Positions 17,428 through 25,839 of a stretch of 64,000 bases of DNA are shown here, piece by piece. Origin of the DNA: CAKRJP01 sp963634745 (GTDB lineage Bacteria; Bacillota; Clostridia; Lachnospirales; Lachnospiraceae); contig CAVHCX010000001.1 in NCBI GenBank assembly GCA_963634745.1, positions 124,001 through 188,000 of the forward strand, read 5' to 3'. Every line of letters begins with the position of its first letter. Positions within the stretch are counted from its first letter, which is position 1. Both the position numbers and the translations under genes were made by a program. Under the pieces are notes generated by a model, which worked only from the letters and a program-made list of their open reading frames with translations, was not told the DNA's origin and did no database searches.

Positions 17428-18783
17428 CTATTCTGCTTCCAGAGTATAATGTCTTGTGGTAATTCCACTGCTCTGGCCTTTCTTATTGATCAGGATGGCC
17501 TTGAAAATGGTCTCTCCTTCCGGCATATCAATAGGATCTGAATATTTATCCGACGCGGTTGTGGGGTCAGTGCCGTCCAAGGTATAGTAAGCATCGTAGC
17601 CATCCGGTACCTGGATGGAAATAACCTTGGAAGTAGAATACTGGCCTGTGGATGGAGAAACAGCCGGAGCATCCTCCACCGGAAGTTCTACCTTATATTT
17701 CTTTGTTACGGTAGCACTGGGGATTCCATCTGCATTTACTGCAATGGCCTTGATCTTTGTAGTTCCCTCACTTAATTGAATTGCCTCTGTATATTCCGTA
17801 CTTTTTGTAGTAGGTTCTTTCCCATCGGTCGTATAGTAAATGCTTGTATTATTTTCAGCCGTCAGGCTAACTTCCTGCACATCATCATAAGTTTCCGAAT
17901 CATCCAAACTAAAGTCCGGTTCCTTTACTACATACTGGGAAAGCTTGGTAAGTATGGTGTCATCTGCATCCTCGAAAAGACTGGGGATGGACATCTGATT
18001 GTCTGTATCTATGTAGTAAGCGATACATGCCTCGTACAGATTGGCATTGGAAGGCTGTGATGCAATGGCATCTGTAAATACCTTCTCTGCCTCATCAGCA
18101 TCCCCCTGGGCTGTATATACCTGGGCCAGTCCGGAATAGGCCTTGGCCTTTGTATTATTCTTTTTAATGGCTCTCTTAAAGCAAGATGTGGCCTCATCAT
18201 AATTTCCGGAATTCAAGGCCTTGTAGCCCTTGTTTACCACGCCTGTGTAGGAATTCATATAGGCGAACACAGCTCCCACAACAATGACAAGAAAGATAAC
18301 AACCATAGAAGTAATTAACTTCCGCCTTTTCTTTCTTTTGGCAGCCATTCGTTTGGCAGCAGCTTTTTTTCTTCGCTCTCTTTCCTCAGGAGACATAGCA
18401 TCTCTGCCTCGATTTTTATCTTGAGAATTCCTATCTTGAGAATTTCTATTCTGATAATTTTTATTCTGATAATTTCCCGGGGATCTTTCGTTTCTGGCAC
18501 CGGAATGTTGACCGGCTCTTCCGTTATTCGTTCCTCTTCCGTTTCCGGATGAAGAGCTGCGATTTCGATTTGCCTGTCGGTATCGATTCTCTTTATAATA
18601 TTGTCCGCCGATTTCAGAAGCCTCGATCATCTCATATTCTTCGTCCGTCATAGAGCCACGAAGGTGTGCCGTGATCATATCCTCCAAGGGATTATAATCC
18701 GGAACAATATGTACTTCATGACCACATCGGGGACATTGAACCATATCCTCAGGTATTGCAGTATTGCAATATCTACATTTCAT
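17428..18783 (-). CDS. Zinc-ribbon, TPR, CHB_HEX_C-domain membrane protein
   Basis: A 451-residue modular protein of unknown function. It opens with a zinc ribbon (CRYC at 3-6, CPRC at 17-20), then a long Asn/Arg/Ser/Gly-rich linker (about 65-125), a basic patch and a single membrane helix (about 157-177). Beyond it are two TPR-type repeats (about 182-250, from YKALNSGNYDEATSCF), then two repeats of the chitobiase/beta-hexosaminidase C-terminal type, each with YYTxDGxxPTT (about 317 and 405). The ribbon is cytoplasmic and the repeats probably outside, a topology I infer from the positive patch before the helix. It lies between fhs and nfnA, 32 and 50 bases away. Confidence 0.85.
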   Translation of the reverse strand: MKCRYCNTAIPEDMVQCPRCGHEVHIVPDYNPLEDMITAHLRGSMTDEEYEMIEASEIGGQYYKENRYRQANRNRSSSSGNGRGTNNGRAGQHSGARNERSPGNYQNKNYQNRNSQDRNSQDKNRGRDAMSPEERERRKKAAAKRMAAKRKKRRKLITSMVVIFLVIVVGAVFAYMNSYTGVVNKGYKALNSGNYDEATSCFKRAIKKNNTKAKAYSGLAQVYTAQGDADEAEKVFTDAIASQPSNANLYEACIAYYIDTDNQMSIPSLFEDADDTILTKLSQYVVKEPDFSLDDSETYDDVQEVSLTAENNTSIYYTTDGKEPTTKSTEYTEAIQLSEGTTKIKAIAVNADGIPSATVTKKYKVELPVEDAPAVSPSTGQYSTSKVISIQVPDGYDAYYTLDGTDPTTASDKYSDPIDMPEGETIFKAILINKKGQSSGITTRHYTLEAE

Positions 18784-18815
18784 TCTTAAAAACCTCCTGC
18801 ATAAACATAGGTAAT

Positions 18816-20486
18816 TTAGAATAATCCTACTATTTTTCCATCATCAGTTACATCAATGCCATTGGCAGCAGGTACCTTTGGAAGTCCGGGCATTGTCATA
18901 ACCGCTCCTGTCAAGGCTACTACAAATCCGGCTCCTGCATTTACATATACTTCCCGGATATGAATATCAAAACCAGTAGGTCTTCCCAATTTCTTCTCAT
19001 CATCAGATAAAGAATATTGATTCTTAGCCATACAGATCGGAAGATTTCCATATCCCATATCTTCAATCTTCTTAAGCTGTCTATTGGCTGCAGGCTCATA
19101 AAGTACCTTGTCAGCACCATAGATTTCAGTTGCAATTTTAGAAATCTTATCTTTTAAGGAAAGGTCATCTTCATAGAGCATCTTAAAATGGCTCTCTTTA
19201 TTTTCTAAGGTATTAAGTACCTTTTGTGCTAGAGCGATACCACCCTCGCCGCCTTTTTCCCAAACCTCTGAGAGAGCAAATTCGCATCCTCTCTCCTCAC
19301 AGAAGTTTTTGATAAATTCATTTTCTGCATCGGTATCGGTAACAAAGGAATTCAGGGTAACAATCACCGGCACACCGAATTTTTGGATATTTTCAATGTG
19401 CTTTTCAAGATTTACAATTCCCTTGGCCAAGGCTTCTAAATTTTCTTCTCCAAGATCAGCCTTTGGTACGCCACCATTATACTTAAGGGCACGGACAGTG
19501 GCAACTAAAACGACTGCATCCGGATGTAAATCGGCCTTTCTGCAGGTGATATCCATAAATTTTTCCGCTCCAAGGTCTGCACCGAATCCAGCTTCTGTAA
19601 GAGCAATATCTCCAAGTTTTAAAGCCATCTTTGTAGCCTGCACACTGTTGCAGCCGTGGGCAATATTGGCAAAAGGTCCACCGTGGACAAAGGCCGGTGT
19701 ATACTCTAAGGTCTGAACCAGGTTTGGCTTAATGGCATCCTTAAGAAGGGCAGCCATAGCACCGGTAGCCTGAAGATCATCTGCAGTAACAGGATCGCCG
19801 GCGAAATTATAGGCTACAATAATTTTTCCCAAACGTTCTTTTAAATCCTTAATGTCATTTGCCAGGCAAAGAATTGCCATAATCTCAGAAGCTACGGTAA
19901 TAACAAAATGGTCTTCTCTCACCATTCCATCTACCTTACGGCCCAAACCGATCACGATATTACGAAGACTTCTGTCATTCATATCCACGCAACGCTTCCA
20001 TACCACCTGTCTGGGATCGATCTGCAGGGCGTTTCCCTGTTGAATATGATTATCCAAAAGAGCAGCCAGGAGATTATTAGCGGAAGTAATGGCATGAAAA
20101 TCGCCGGTAAAATGAAGATTTAGATCATCCATGGGAACTACCTGGGCGTATCCGCCACCTGCCGCACCACCTTTGATACCAAAGCATGGACCTAAGGATG
20201 GCTCTCTAAGAGCAATCACTGCTTTTTTATTTAATTTTGCAAAGGCCTGTCCCAAACCGATGGATGTGGTTGTTTTTCCCTCTCCTGCCGGAGTCGGATT
20301 AATCGCTGTTACTAAAACAAGCTTGCCATCCGGACGGTCTTTTACTTTATTCCAAAGATCAAAGCTAACCTTTGCCTTATATTTTCCATAAAGCTCTAAG
20401 TCATCTTCCTCGATGCCGACAGTGGCAGCAACTTCACGAATGTCCTTTAACTTAGCTTCCTGTGCGATTTCAATATCTGTTTTCAT
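18816..20486 (-). CDS. fhs: Formate--tetrahydrofolate ligase
   Basis: Fhs joins formate to THF with ATP to give 10-formyl-THF, feeding purine synthesis, initiator Met-tRNA formylation and, in acetogens, the methyl branch of the Wood-Ljungdahl pathway. The 556-residue protein has the P-loop TPAGEGKTTTSIGLGQAF (about 65-82), REPSLGPCFGIKGGAAGGG and a typical C-terminus ending with MPGLPKVPAA. The other Wood-Ljungdahl genes are absent from this window, so its main role here could be anabolic. A 102-base leader with 11-base tandem repeats and a hairpin lies upstream. Confidence 0.97.
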   Translation of the reverse strand: MKTDIEIAQEAKLKDIREVAATVGIEEDDLELYGKYKAKVSFDLWNKVKDRPDGKLVLVTAINPTPAGEGKTTTSIGLGQAFAKLNKKAVIALREPSLGPCFGIKGGAAGGGYAQVVPMDDLNLHFTGDFHAITSANNLLAALLDNHIQQGNALQIDPRQVVWKRCVDMNDRSLRNIVIGLGRKVDGMVREDHFVITVASEIMAILCLANDIKDLKERLGKIIVAYNFAGDPVTADDLQATGAMAALLKDAIKPNLVQTLEYTPAFVHGGPFANIAHGCNSVQATKMALKLGDIALTEAGFGADLGAEKFMDITCRKADLHPDAVVLVATVRALKYNGGVPKADLGEENLEALAKGIVNLEKHIENIQKFGVPVIVTLNSFVTDTDAENEFIKNFCEERGCEFALSEVWEKGGEGGIALAQKVLNTLENKESHFKMLYEDDLSLKDKISKIATEIYGADKVLYEPAANRQLKKIEDMGYGNLPICMAKNQYSLSDDEKKLGRPTGFDIHIREVYVNAGAGFVVALTGAVMTMPGLPKVPAANGIDVTDDGKIVGLF

Positions 20487-20500
20487 ACTCTACAATCCCT

Positions 20501-20533
20501 TTCTTATATGTCACTTATATGTCGCCTATATGT
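20501..20533. repeat. Three 11-bp tandem repeats in the fhs leader
   Basis: Three successive 11-base units, TTCTTATATGT, CACTTATATGT and CGCCTATATGT, share the core TATATGT. They begin 14 bases upstream of the fhs start codon, ending next to the ribosome site on its minus-strand mRNA (AGAAAGGG). An 11-base period is about one helical turn, as in arrays of protein sites, but no known operator is recognised. Confidence 0.6.
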
Positions 20534-20537
20534 TCTA

Positions 20538-20570
20538 CAAAGATGTCGGGGATAGAATCCCTCAACTTTG
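20538..20570 (-). promoter_or_regulatory. Hairpin between ftsK and fhs
   Basis: On the minus strand CAAAG (20570-20566) can pair with CTTTG (20542-20538) and GGGAT with ATCCC inside, with a three-base TCT loop. No T-run follows, so it is a weak candidate for the ftsK terminator and could instead be a leader structure of fhs. I did not find THF-riboswitch sequence features. Confidence 0.35.
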
Positions 20571-20588
20571 ATTGCTGACAAAATTTTA

Positions 20589-23183
20589 TTATTGCTTTGA
20601 GATAAACTCCTCAAACTCCAGAGCACTCATTAGAATCTTCCTGGGCTTGGTTCCCTCTTCCGGTCCTACCACACCCGCCTCGCAAAGCTGGTCCATAATT
20701 CTGGCGGCCCGGTTAAAACCAATTTTAAAGCTTCTTTGCAGCATCCCAATAGATGCCTTCTCTTTATCGATGATCAATTTTCCTGCTTCTACAAAATATA
20801 CATCTTTAGAATCATCATCGGAAGAGGCCATGGACGCAGACCCGCTTCCAAGCTGAACTGTATCTACATGATTGATTATTTCCTCATTGTATGTATTATC
20901 TTGGTTGGAATCTTTCAAAAAGTCTACCACCCGCTGGATCTCCTCATCGCTGACAAAAGACCCCTGGACTCGGGCAGGTTTTTGATATCCTGTAGGATAA
21001 AATAGCATATCTCCTTTTCCCAAAAGTTTCTCGGCACCATTCATATCAATAATGGTTCTGGAATCTACACCGGAGGAAACGGAAAATGCAATTCTTGAAG
21101 GCATGTTGGCCTTAATAAGTCCTGTTATGACATTGACGGAAGGTCTTTGGGTTGCAATAACCAAATGGATTCCCGCCGCTCTGGCTAGCTGGGCCAGTCG
21201 GCAGATGGCATCCTCCACATCTCCCGGAGCCACCATCATAAGGTCCGCCAACTCGTCTACAATAATGACGATCTGAGGCAGGGGCTTTAAGGGCTCTCCA
21301 TCCTCTGTCATCACATGCTCTCGCTTGATTTTTTCATTGTAGCCTGCCATATCCCGGACCCCGTAATCCGCAAAGGCCTTATATCTTCGGGTCATTTCTG
21401 CTACTCCCCAGTTGAGAGCCCCTGCTGCCTTTTTAGGTTCTGTCACTACAGGGATTAATAAGTGAGGAATTCCATTATAAATATTAAGCTCCACCACTTT
21501 GGGGTCGATCATAATTAATTTTACTTCATCAGGACTTGCCTTATAAAGGATACTCATGATCAAGGTATTGATACAAACCGACTTACCGGAACCGGTAGCA
21601 CCGGCAATCAATACATGGGGCATCTTGGCAATGTCAAATACCACAGTCTTGCCCCCGATATCCTTGCCTACCGCAAAGGAAAGCTTGGACTTACTCTCCT
21701 GAAATTCCTTAGATTCCAGCAAGTCCCGAAGCATAACCCCTGAGGTCTCTTTATTGGGAACCTCTATTCCCACAGCTGCTTTACCGGGAATCGGTGCCTC
21801 GATACGGATATCTGCCGCTGCAAGATTCAACTTGATGTCATCAGCCAAACCAACGATCTTACTTACCTTTACGCCTGTTTCCGGCTGTAATTCATATCTG
21901 GTAACGGACGGGCCGCAACTTACATTGGTAATGGTCACATGGACTCCGAAACTTGCCAAGGTATTCTGAAGCTTTGTCGCAGTCTCGGCAAGGGCCTCGT
22001 TGGATTCTCCTCCGGAATTTTTTCCTTTTTTCAGAAGGCTTAAGGCCGGATATTGGTATTCCTTTTTTTGAAGAGTTTCAGAAGCCGTAATTTCAGCCTC
22101 TACTTCTGCCATCTCCCCTGCCGCGGCAGCGGCGTCCAGTTTAGGAGCTTTCCTAGGGCTAGAGCTTGCTTTTGCTTCTGCCTCCGGTTCCGGCTCTTTA
22201 GACTCCACAGTCTCACCATCTCTATGGATTGTAAAGGAAGGACCGGAAAGAGAGTCAACCGCCGGCTCTGTCACAGATTCTGCAGGAACTTTTTCCGTCG
22301 GTTTTGCAATCGGTGCAAAAGGCGAAGAAAGATTTTCTGTTCCTAGCCTTGGTTTATCCGCAGCATCCGGGGACTCTATGGTCAGTTCGTGCATATTAAA
22401 TTTCTTCTTTTTACTTGAAAGGGTGGTATCAAAAGAAACGCCGTCGACAATATTATCTCTGCGTTTCTTCTCTCTAGGCTTTTCTTCTGCCAAGGCTTCT
22501 TCCTCAGCCAAAAGCTTTTTTCTTTCCAGTCTCCTGGTTTCGGATAATTCTTTCCGCCTGATGGCATCCTTTTTTGCCTTCTCGTAGGCCCTGTTTCCTC
22601 CGGTCTGCATTCCCTTTAGGGCAGATTTTCCGGTAATAATAACCAAACAAATGATCAGTAAGATAATTGTAATCACATAGGTTCCGGCCACTCCAATGGC
22701 AGGAGTTAAAAGATTTACCAAGAGGCTTCCCAGACGGCCGCCCACTTCTTGCATTAATTGCAAGAGGGTACAAATTAGGACTAACATAACAAAAGCAGTG
22801 ACCACCCTCACGCGTGCCCTGCTGCTTCCCTTATTTGCCACTAAAAACAAAATGGAAAAACATAGAATAAAAGGAAAAACATAGGCTAAAAGTCCAAAGA
22901 TCTTAATTAAGCATCCGGAAATAGCCCCTCCTATAAATCCTCCCAGCCCAAAATTGCTAAGTATCATTAAAATACTGACAGCCAGGACCATCCAAATGAA
23001 GATCTCAGAGCCAAGAAAGCCAAGAGACTCTTCCTCCCTAGTAGCTGCATTTTTTGCAACCTTGCCGGAGCTTTTGGCAGTTTTCCCACTCTTAGCTGTC
23101 GTATTTTGTCTTTTTGTACTTTTACTTGTTGTTGATTTTTTACCCCTCGTCTTACTTGTATTCTGACTTGACTTTGCAGCCAT
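20589..23183 (-). CDS. ftsK: DNA translocase FtsK/SpoIIIE
   Basis: A 864-residue membrane-anchored DNA pump for chromosome segregation at division or into the forespore. The N-terminus (residues 1-48) is a Lys/Thr/Ser-rich basic tail, followed by four or five membrane helices up to about 190, an acidic/Ala-Glu linker (about 240-390), then the RecA-like motor with Walker A GATGSGKSVCIN near residue 505, Walker B IVIIVDELADLMM and IATQRPSVNVITG. The C-terminal winged-helix gamma domain (ASIGMLQRSFKIGFNRAARIMD) reads KOPS-like sequences. FtsK and SpoIIIE are not separable here. It has its own promoter at 23224-23252. Confidence 0.96.
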   Translation of the reverse strand: MAAKSSQNTSKTRGKKSTTSKSTKRQNTTAKSGKTAKSSGKVAKNAATREEESLGFLGSEIFIWMVLAVSILMILSNFGLGGFIGGAISGCLIKIFGLLAYVFPFILCFSILFLVANKGSSRARVRVVTAFVMLVLICTLLQLMQEVGGRLGSLLVNLLTPAIGVAGTYVITIILLIICLVIITGKSALKGMQTGGNRAYEKAKKDAIRRKELSETRRLERKKLLAEEEALAEEKPREKKRRDNIVDGVSFDTTLSSKKKKFNMHELTIESPDAADKPRLGTENLSSPFAPIAKPTEKVPAESVTEPAVDSLSGPSFTIHRDGETVESKEPEPEAEAKASSSPRKAPKLDAAAAAGEMAEVEAEITASETLQKKEYQYPALSLLKKGKNSGGESNEALAETATKLQNTLASFGVHVTITNVSCGPSVTRYELQPETGVKVSKIVGLADDIKLNLAAADIRIEAPIPGKAAVGIEVPNKETSGVMLRDLLESKEFQESKSKLSFAVGKDIGGKTVVFDIAKMPHVLIAGATGSGKSVCINTLIMSILYKASPDEVKLIMIDPKVVELNIYNGIPHLLIPVVTEPKKAAGALNWGVAEMTRRYKAFADYGVRDMAGYNEKIKREHVMTEDGEPLKPLPQIVIIVDELADLMMVAPGDVEDAICRLAQLARAAGIHLVIATQRPSVNVITGLIKANMPSRIAFSVSSGVDSRTIIDMNGAEKLLGKGDMLFYPTGYQKPARVQGSFVSDEEIQRVVDFLKDSNQDNTYNEEIINHVDTVQLGSGSASMASSDDDSKDVYFVEAGKLIIDKEKASIGMLQRSFKIGFNRAARIMDQLCEAGVVGPEEGTKPRKILMSALEFEEFISKQ

Positions 23184-23223
23184 AAATTACTCCACTCCCT
23201 TACTTTTAGACGATACTGCTTCT

Positions 23224-23252
23224 AGTATAGCATTTATATCCGGCACTGTCAT
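23224..23252 (-). promoter_or_regulatory. Promoter of ftsK
   Basis: On the minus strand ATGACA (23252-23247) and TATACT (23229-23224) are exactly 17 bases apart. The match is five of six at both hexamers, and the site is about 40 bases upstream of the ftsK start codon. Confidence 0.72.
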
Positions 23253-23305
23253 CTACTAACTTTCCGACAGTTCATAGCATTTTTTGCCGCTAAATAATAG
23301 AAAGA

Positions 23306-23350
23306 ATGCAGGTGACAAAAATTTCAACAAATCATTTCTATCATCTGCAT
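23306..23350. other. Imperfect inverted repeat between the CFI-box gene and ftsK
   Basis: ATGCAGGTGA (23306-23315) and TCATCTGCAT (23341-23350) are inverted copies with one mismatch and a 25-base spacer. No T-run is attached, so a terminator role is doubtful. It lies upstream of the ftsK promoter and 20 bases past the CFI-box gene stop. Confidence 0.4.
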
Positions 23351-23369
23351 ACCAATTACATTTTTATAT

Positions 23370-24146
23370 TTAAGAAGAGACAAAACGCTCCATAAGTTTT
23401 AAAACCATAGCTTCGTATAGGCCCTTACAAGCCTCATTTCTTCCATCTTCGATCAAGCGAAGGCAGGGGAGCAAATAATCTCTATAGAGGTCCCTGTATA
23501 AGGATTCTTCATCAGGAAGCATTCCCATAGTCATAACAAGCCTTGGAGCAATCTCATAATATTCCTCCACCAAGCTTCTTCCCTCCAAAGATTCCATAAG
23601 GTAGGAGTCCCTATATTCCCGCAGAGTGGTGAGTTCATAGCAGTCATCTGCCTTGCCCTGATACTTACAAACTGCTGTCGTTATATAGCAAAGCTTGGTC
23701 TTAAAACCACCATTCACATCCTCAAAAGAGGAAGATTGCAAGGTCATAGGTGTCACAGGCAGATCATTCCAGGTTCTCACAAAAATCTCTGCCAGGGCAT
23801 CTCCCTCAGCTGACTTTGTATATCGAATGAGAGGAATAAAGTAAACTGCCATGGTAAGATTCAGATCAATCGCTTGGATTTCCTGCATCCGCTTAGAAGC
23901 CTTCTTCATCTTATCATGGGCATGGCAGGCCAAGCCCTTTGCCAAGGGCTCTGCATAAACTTCCGCTTCTTCTGATCCCTCGGACTCTATGAAAGCTTTA
24001 TAGCATTCCAAAGACTCTGTGATCAAAGGCTCGTATCTCTTCCAAAGTTCTGCTACAACTTCCGGATACTTACTTTTCTTAAATTGGTTGATATGTCCCA
24101 TAGATTCATCAAACATATCTATGAATTCGTTTAAAAATCTTTCCAA
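23370..24146 (-). CDS. CFI-box-type protein of unknown function
   Basis: A 258-residue soluble, helical, acidic protein. The stretch LCYITTAVCKYQG, then TTLREYRDSYL, GRSLVEEYYEIAP matches the CFI-box domain, a widespread cysteine-containing module that usually closes otherwise variable proteins. Here the box lies at about residues 152-205 with a further 50 residues after it. The N-terminal 150 residues contain no recognised fold; a second Cys (LACHAHDKM) lies near residue 74. It sits between yebC and ftsK with gaps of 52 and 186 bases. Role unknown; the conserved cysteines could bind metal or react with thiols, which is inference. Confidence 0.75.
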   Translation of the reverse strand: MERFLNEFIDMFDESMGHINQFKKSKYPEVVAELWKRYEPLITESLECYKAFIESEGSEEAEVYAEPLAKGLACHAHDKMKKASKRMQEIQAIDLNLTMAVYFIPLIRYTKSAEGDALAEIFVRTWNDLPVTPMTLQSSSFEDVNGGFKTKLCYITTAVCKYQGKADDCYELTTLREYRDSYLMESLEGRSLVEEYYEIAPRLVMTMGMLPDEESLYRDLYRDYLLPCLRLIEDGRNEACKGLYEAMVLKLMERFVSS

Positions 24147-24198
24147 AGAAATCTAGCCTCCTAAATATAGCAGAAAACAAACTCTGTTTACTTTTATT

Positions 24199-24930
24199 TT
24201 ACTCGTCCCAGTTGTGATATACATCCTGCACATCGTCATCATCATCCAACATATCTAAGGTCTTCTGGATGCTGGCAATATCCTTAGCATCTGTGAGTTC
24301 AACATAAGTCTGCGGAATCATAGTAACCTCTGCAGCTGCCATCTTAATTCCGGCTTCCTCTAAGGCATCTCTTACAGCACTGAATTCTTCCGGAGCTGTG
24401 AGAATCTCAAAGCTGTCATCTTCCTCAACGAAATCATCTGCACCGGCATCTAAGGCTGTCATCATAAGCTCATCGGAATCGCCATCATACTCTTCCTTAT
24501 CAATAACGATCTGACCCTTTTTATCAAACATAAAGGATACACATCCGGGAGTTCCTACATTACCATTTCCCTTGGTAAATGCATTCTTAACATTGGTAGC
24601 TGTACGGTTACGATTGTCTGTAAGAGCCTCTACGATAATAGCGGTTCCGTTAGGGCCATATCCCTCGTATGTAATGTGCTCATAATTTGCAGCATTGGCA
24701 TCTCCGTCTGCCTTCTTAATATTACGCTCAATGGTATCATTTGGCATATTTGCAGCCTTAGCCTTTGCAATGACATCACGAAGTCTGCTATTATTTACCG
24801 GGTCTGCACTTCCACCCTCTTTTACTGCTACTGCTAATTCTTTTCCTAATTTGGTAAAAATCTTTCCCTTTGCCGCATCGTTCTTCTCTTTTTTATGCTT
24901 AATATTGGCAAATTTTGAATGTCCTGACAT
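24199..24930 (-). CDS. yebC: YebC/PmpR/TACO1 family protein
   Basis: A 243-residue member of the YebC family. The opening MSGHSKFANIKHKK and the segment TRNRTATNVKNAFTKGNGNVG-like region (about 105-125) are diagnostic, and an acidic C-terminal domain (DDDDDVQDVYHNWDE) closes it. YebC proteins were first described as transcription regulators and more recently as ribosome-associated factors helping translation through proline-rich stretches; both roles are known from the family, neither can be read from this sequence. The ribosome site is AGGAGAAG. Confidence 0.94.
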   Translation of the reverse strand: MSGHSKFANIKHKKEKNDAAKGKIFTKLGKELAVAVKEGGSADPVNNSRLRDVIAKAKAANMPNDTIERNIKKADGDANAANYEHITYEGYGPNGTAIIVEALTDNRNRTATNVKNAFTKGNGNVGTPGCVSFMFDKKGQIVIDKEEYDGDSDELMMTALDAGADDFVEEDDSFEILTAPEEFSAVRDALEEAGIKMAAAEVTMIPQTYVELTDAKDIASIQKTLDMLDDDDDVQDVYHNWDE

Positions 24931-25035
24931 ATTCTTTTCTTCTCCTATCTATGAAATTAAATTTCAGCTTAATATAAAACTTTAAAAGTGCTGATTGGTA
25001 AATCCCAATTTGCACACATCCAAAATATTCTAACA

Positions 25036-25833
25036 CTATTCTTCTATTTTTTCAATCTTAACTCTTTTAATGGTTTTGTTGTCTACCGACAGGATGGTAA
25101 AGCGATAGCCTTCGTAGTCTACCACGCAGGCTTCCTCCTCATCCACTGAGGGAATCCGTTCTAACTGGGCAATTAAAAATCCGTTTAGGGTCTCATACTC
25201 TTCTTTTTCAAATACGACGTCAATATAGTCTTCCAAATCTTCCAGATCCATAAATCCGTCTGCAAGAAAACTTCCATCCCCTTGTTTGGTAATGAGAACC
25301 TCTTCCTCGTCATATTCATCCATGATATTGCCAACAAGCTCTTCCAGAATATCCTCCAAGGCTACCAGCCCGGATGTCTGACCATACTCATCCAAAACAA
25401 TGACCATATGTTTTTTCTCTGTTTGCATTTCCTTAAAGAGGGTATCAATGCTTTTAGTTTCCGGAATAAATTTTACAGGATGCACATAATCCCCCAGCTC
25501 TAGGACAGGAGTTTTCCGAAGCTTTTCATTCATATATCCGCTAATTGCTTCCCTAAGATGCAAGGTTCCAACAATCTCATCAATATCTTCTTTATAAACC
25601 GGAAATCTGGAATACTGTTCTCCCAGCATAAAGTCAAGGGCTTCCTCCAAGGTCATGCTCCCGTCTATGGCAACGATGTGCTTCCTGTGAGTCATAATAT
25701 CCTTGGCATCTTTTTCCATATAGCGGAAAATATTTTGAATCAGAGTGGCCGCCTCTTTTTTCATGTTATCGTCCATCTCCTCTTCCTGTTGAAAAATATG
25801 ATGCATTCTATGAAGTAATTTTTCTCGTTCCAT
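25036..25833 (-). CDS. CBS/transporter-associated (CorC/HlyC) domain protein, no DUF21
   Basis: A 265-residue soluble protein with two CBS domains (about 57-115 and 122-180; IMTHRKHIVAIDGSMTLEEA and HMVIVLDEYGQTSGLVALEDI) and a C-terminal CorC/HlyC transporter-associated domain (about 190-265). It lacks the N-terminal DUF21 membrane domain of full-length hemolysin C/CNNM-type proteins, so it resembles free-standing CorC, which is linked to Mg2+/Co2+ efflux. ATG at 25833 follows the alr stop by six bases. Ligand (adenine nucleotide) binding is expected from the fold. Confidence 0.88.
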   Translation of the reverse strand: MEREKLLHRMHHIFQQEEEMDDNMKKEAATLIQNIFRYMEKDAKDIMTHRKHIVAIDGSMTLEEALDFMLGEQYSRFPVYKEDIDEIVGTLHLREAISGYMNEKLRKTPVLELGDYVHPVKFIPETKSIDTLFKEMQTEKKHMVIVLDEYGQTSGLVALEDILEELVGNIMDEYDEEEVLITKQGDGSFLADGFMDLEDLEDYIDVVFEKEEYETLNGFLIAQLERIPSVDEEEACVVDYEGYRFTILSVDNKTIKRVKIEKIEE

Positions 25834-25839
25834 ATTCTT

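Noticed and set aside
20487..20588. THF riboswitch upstream of fhs
   Set aside because: I could not find the expected conserved loop sequences; only a small hairpin and tandem repeats are visible.
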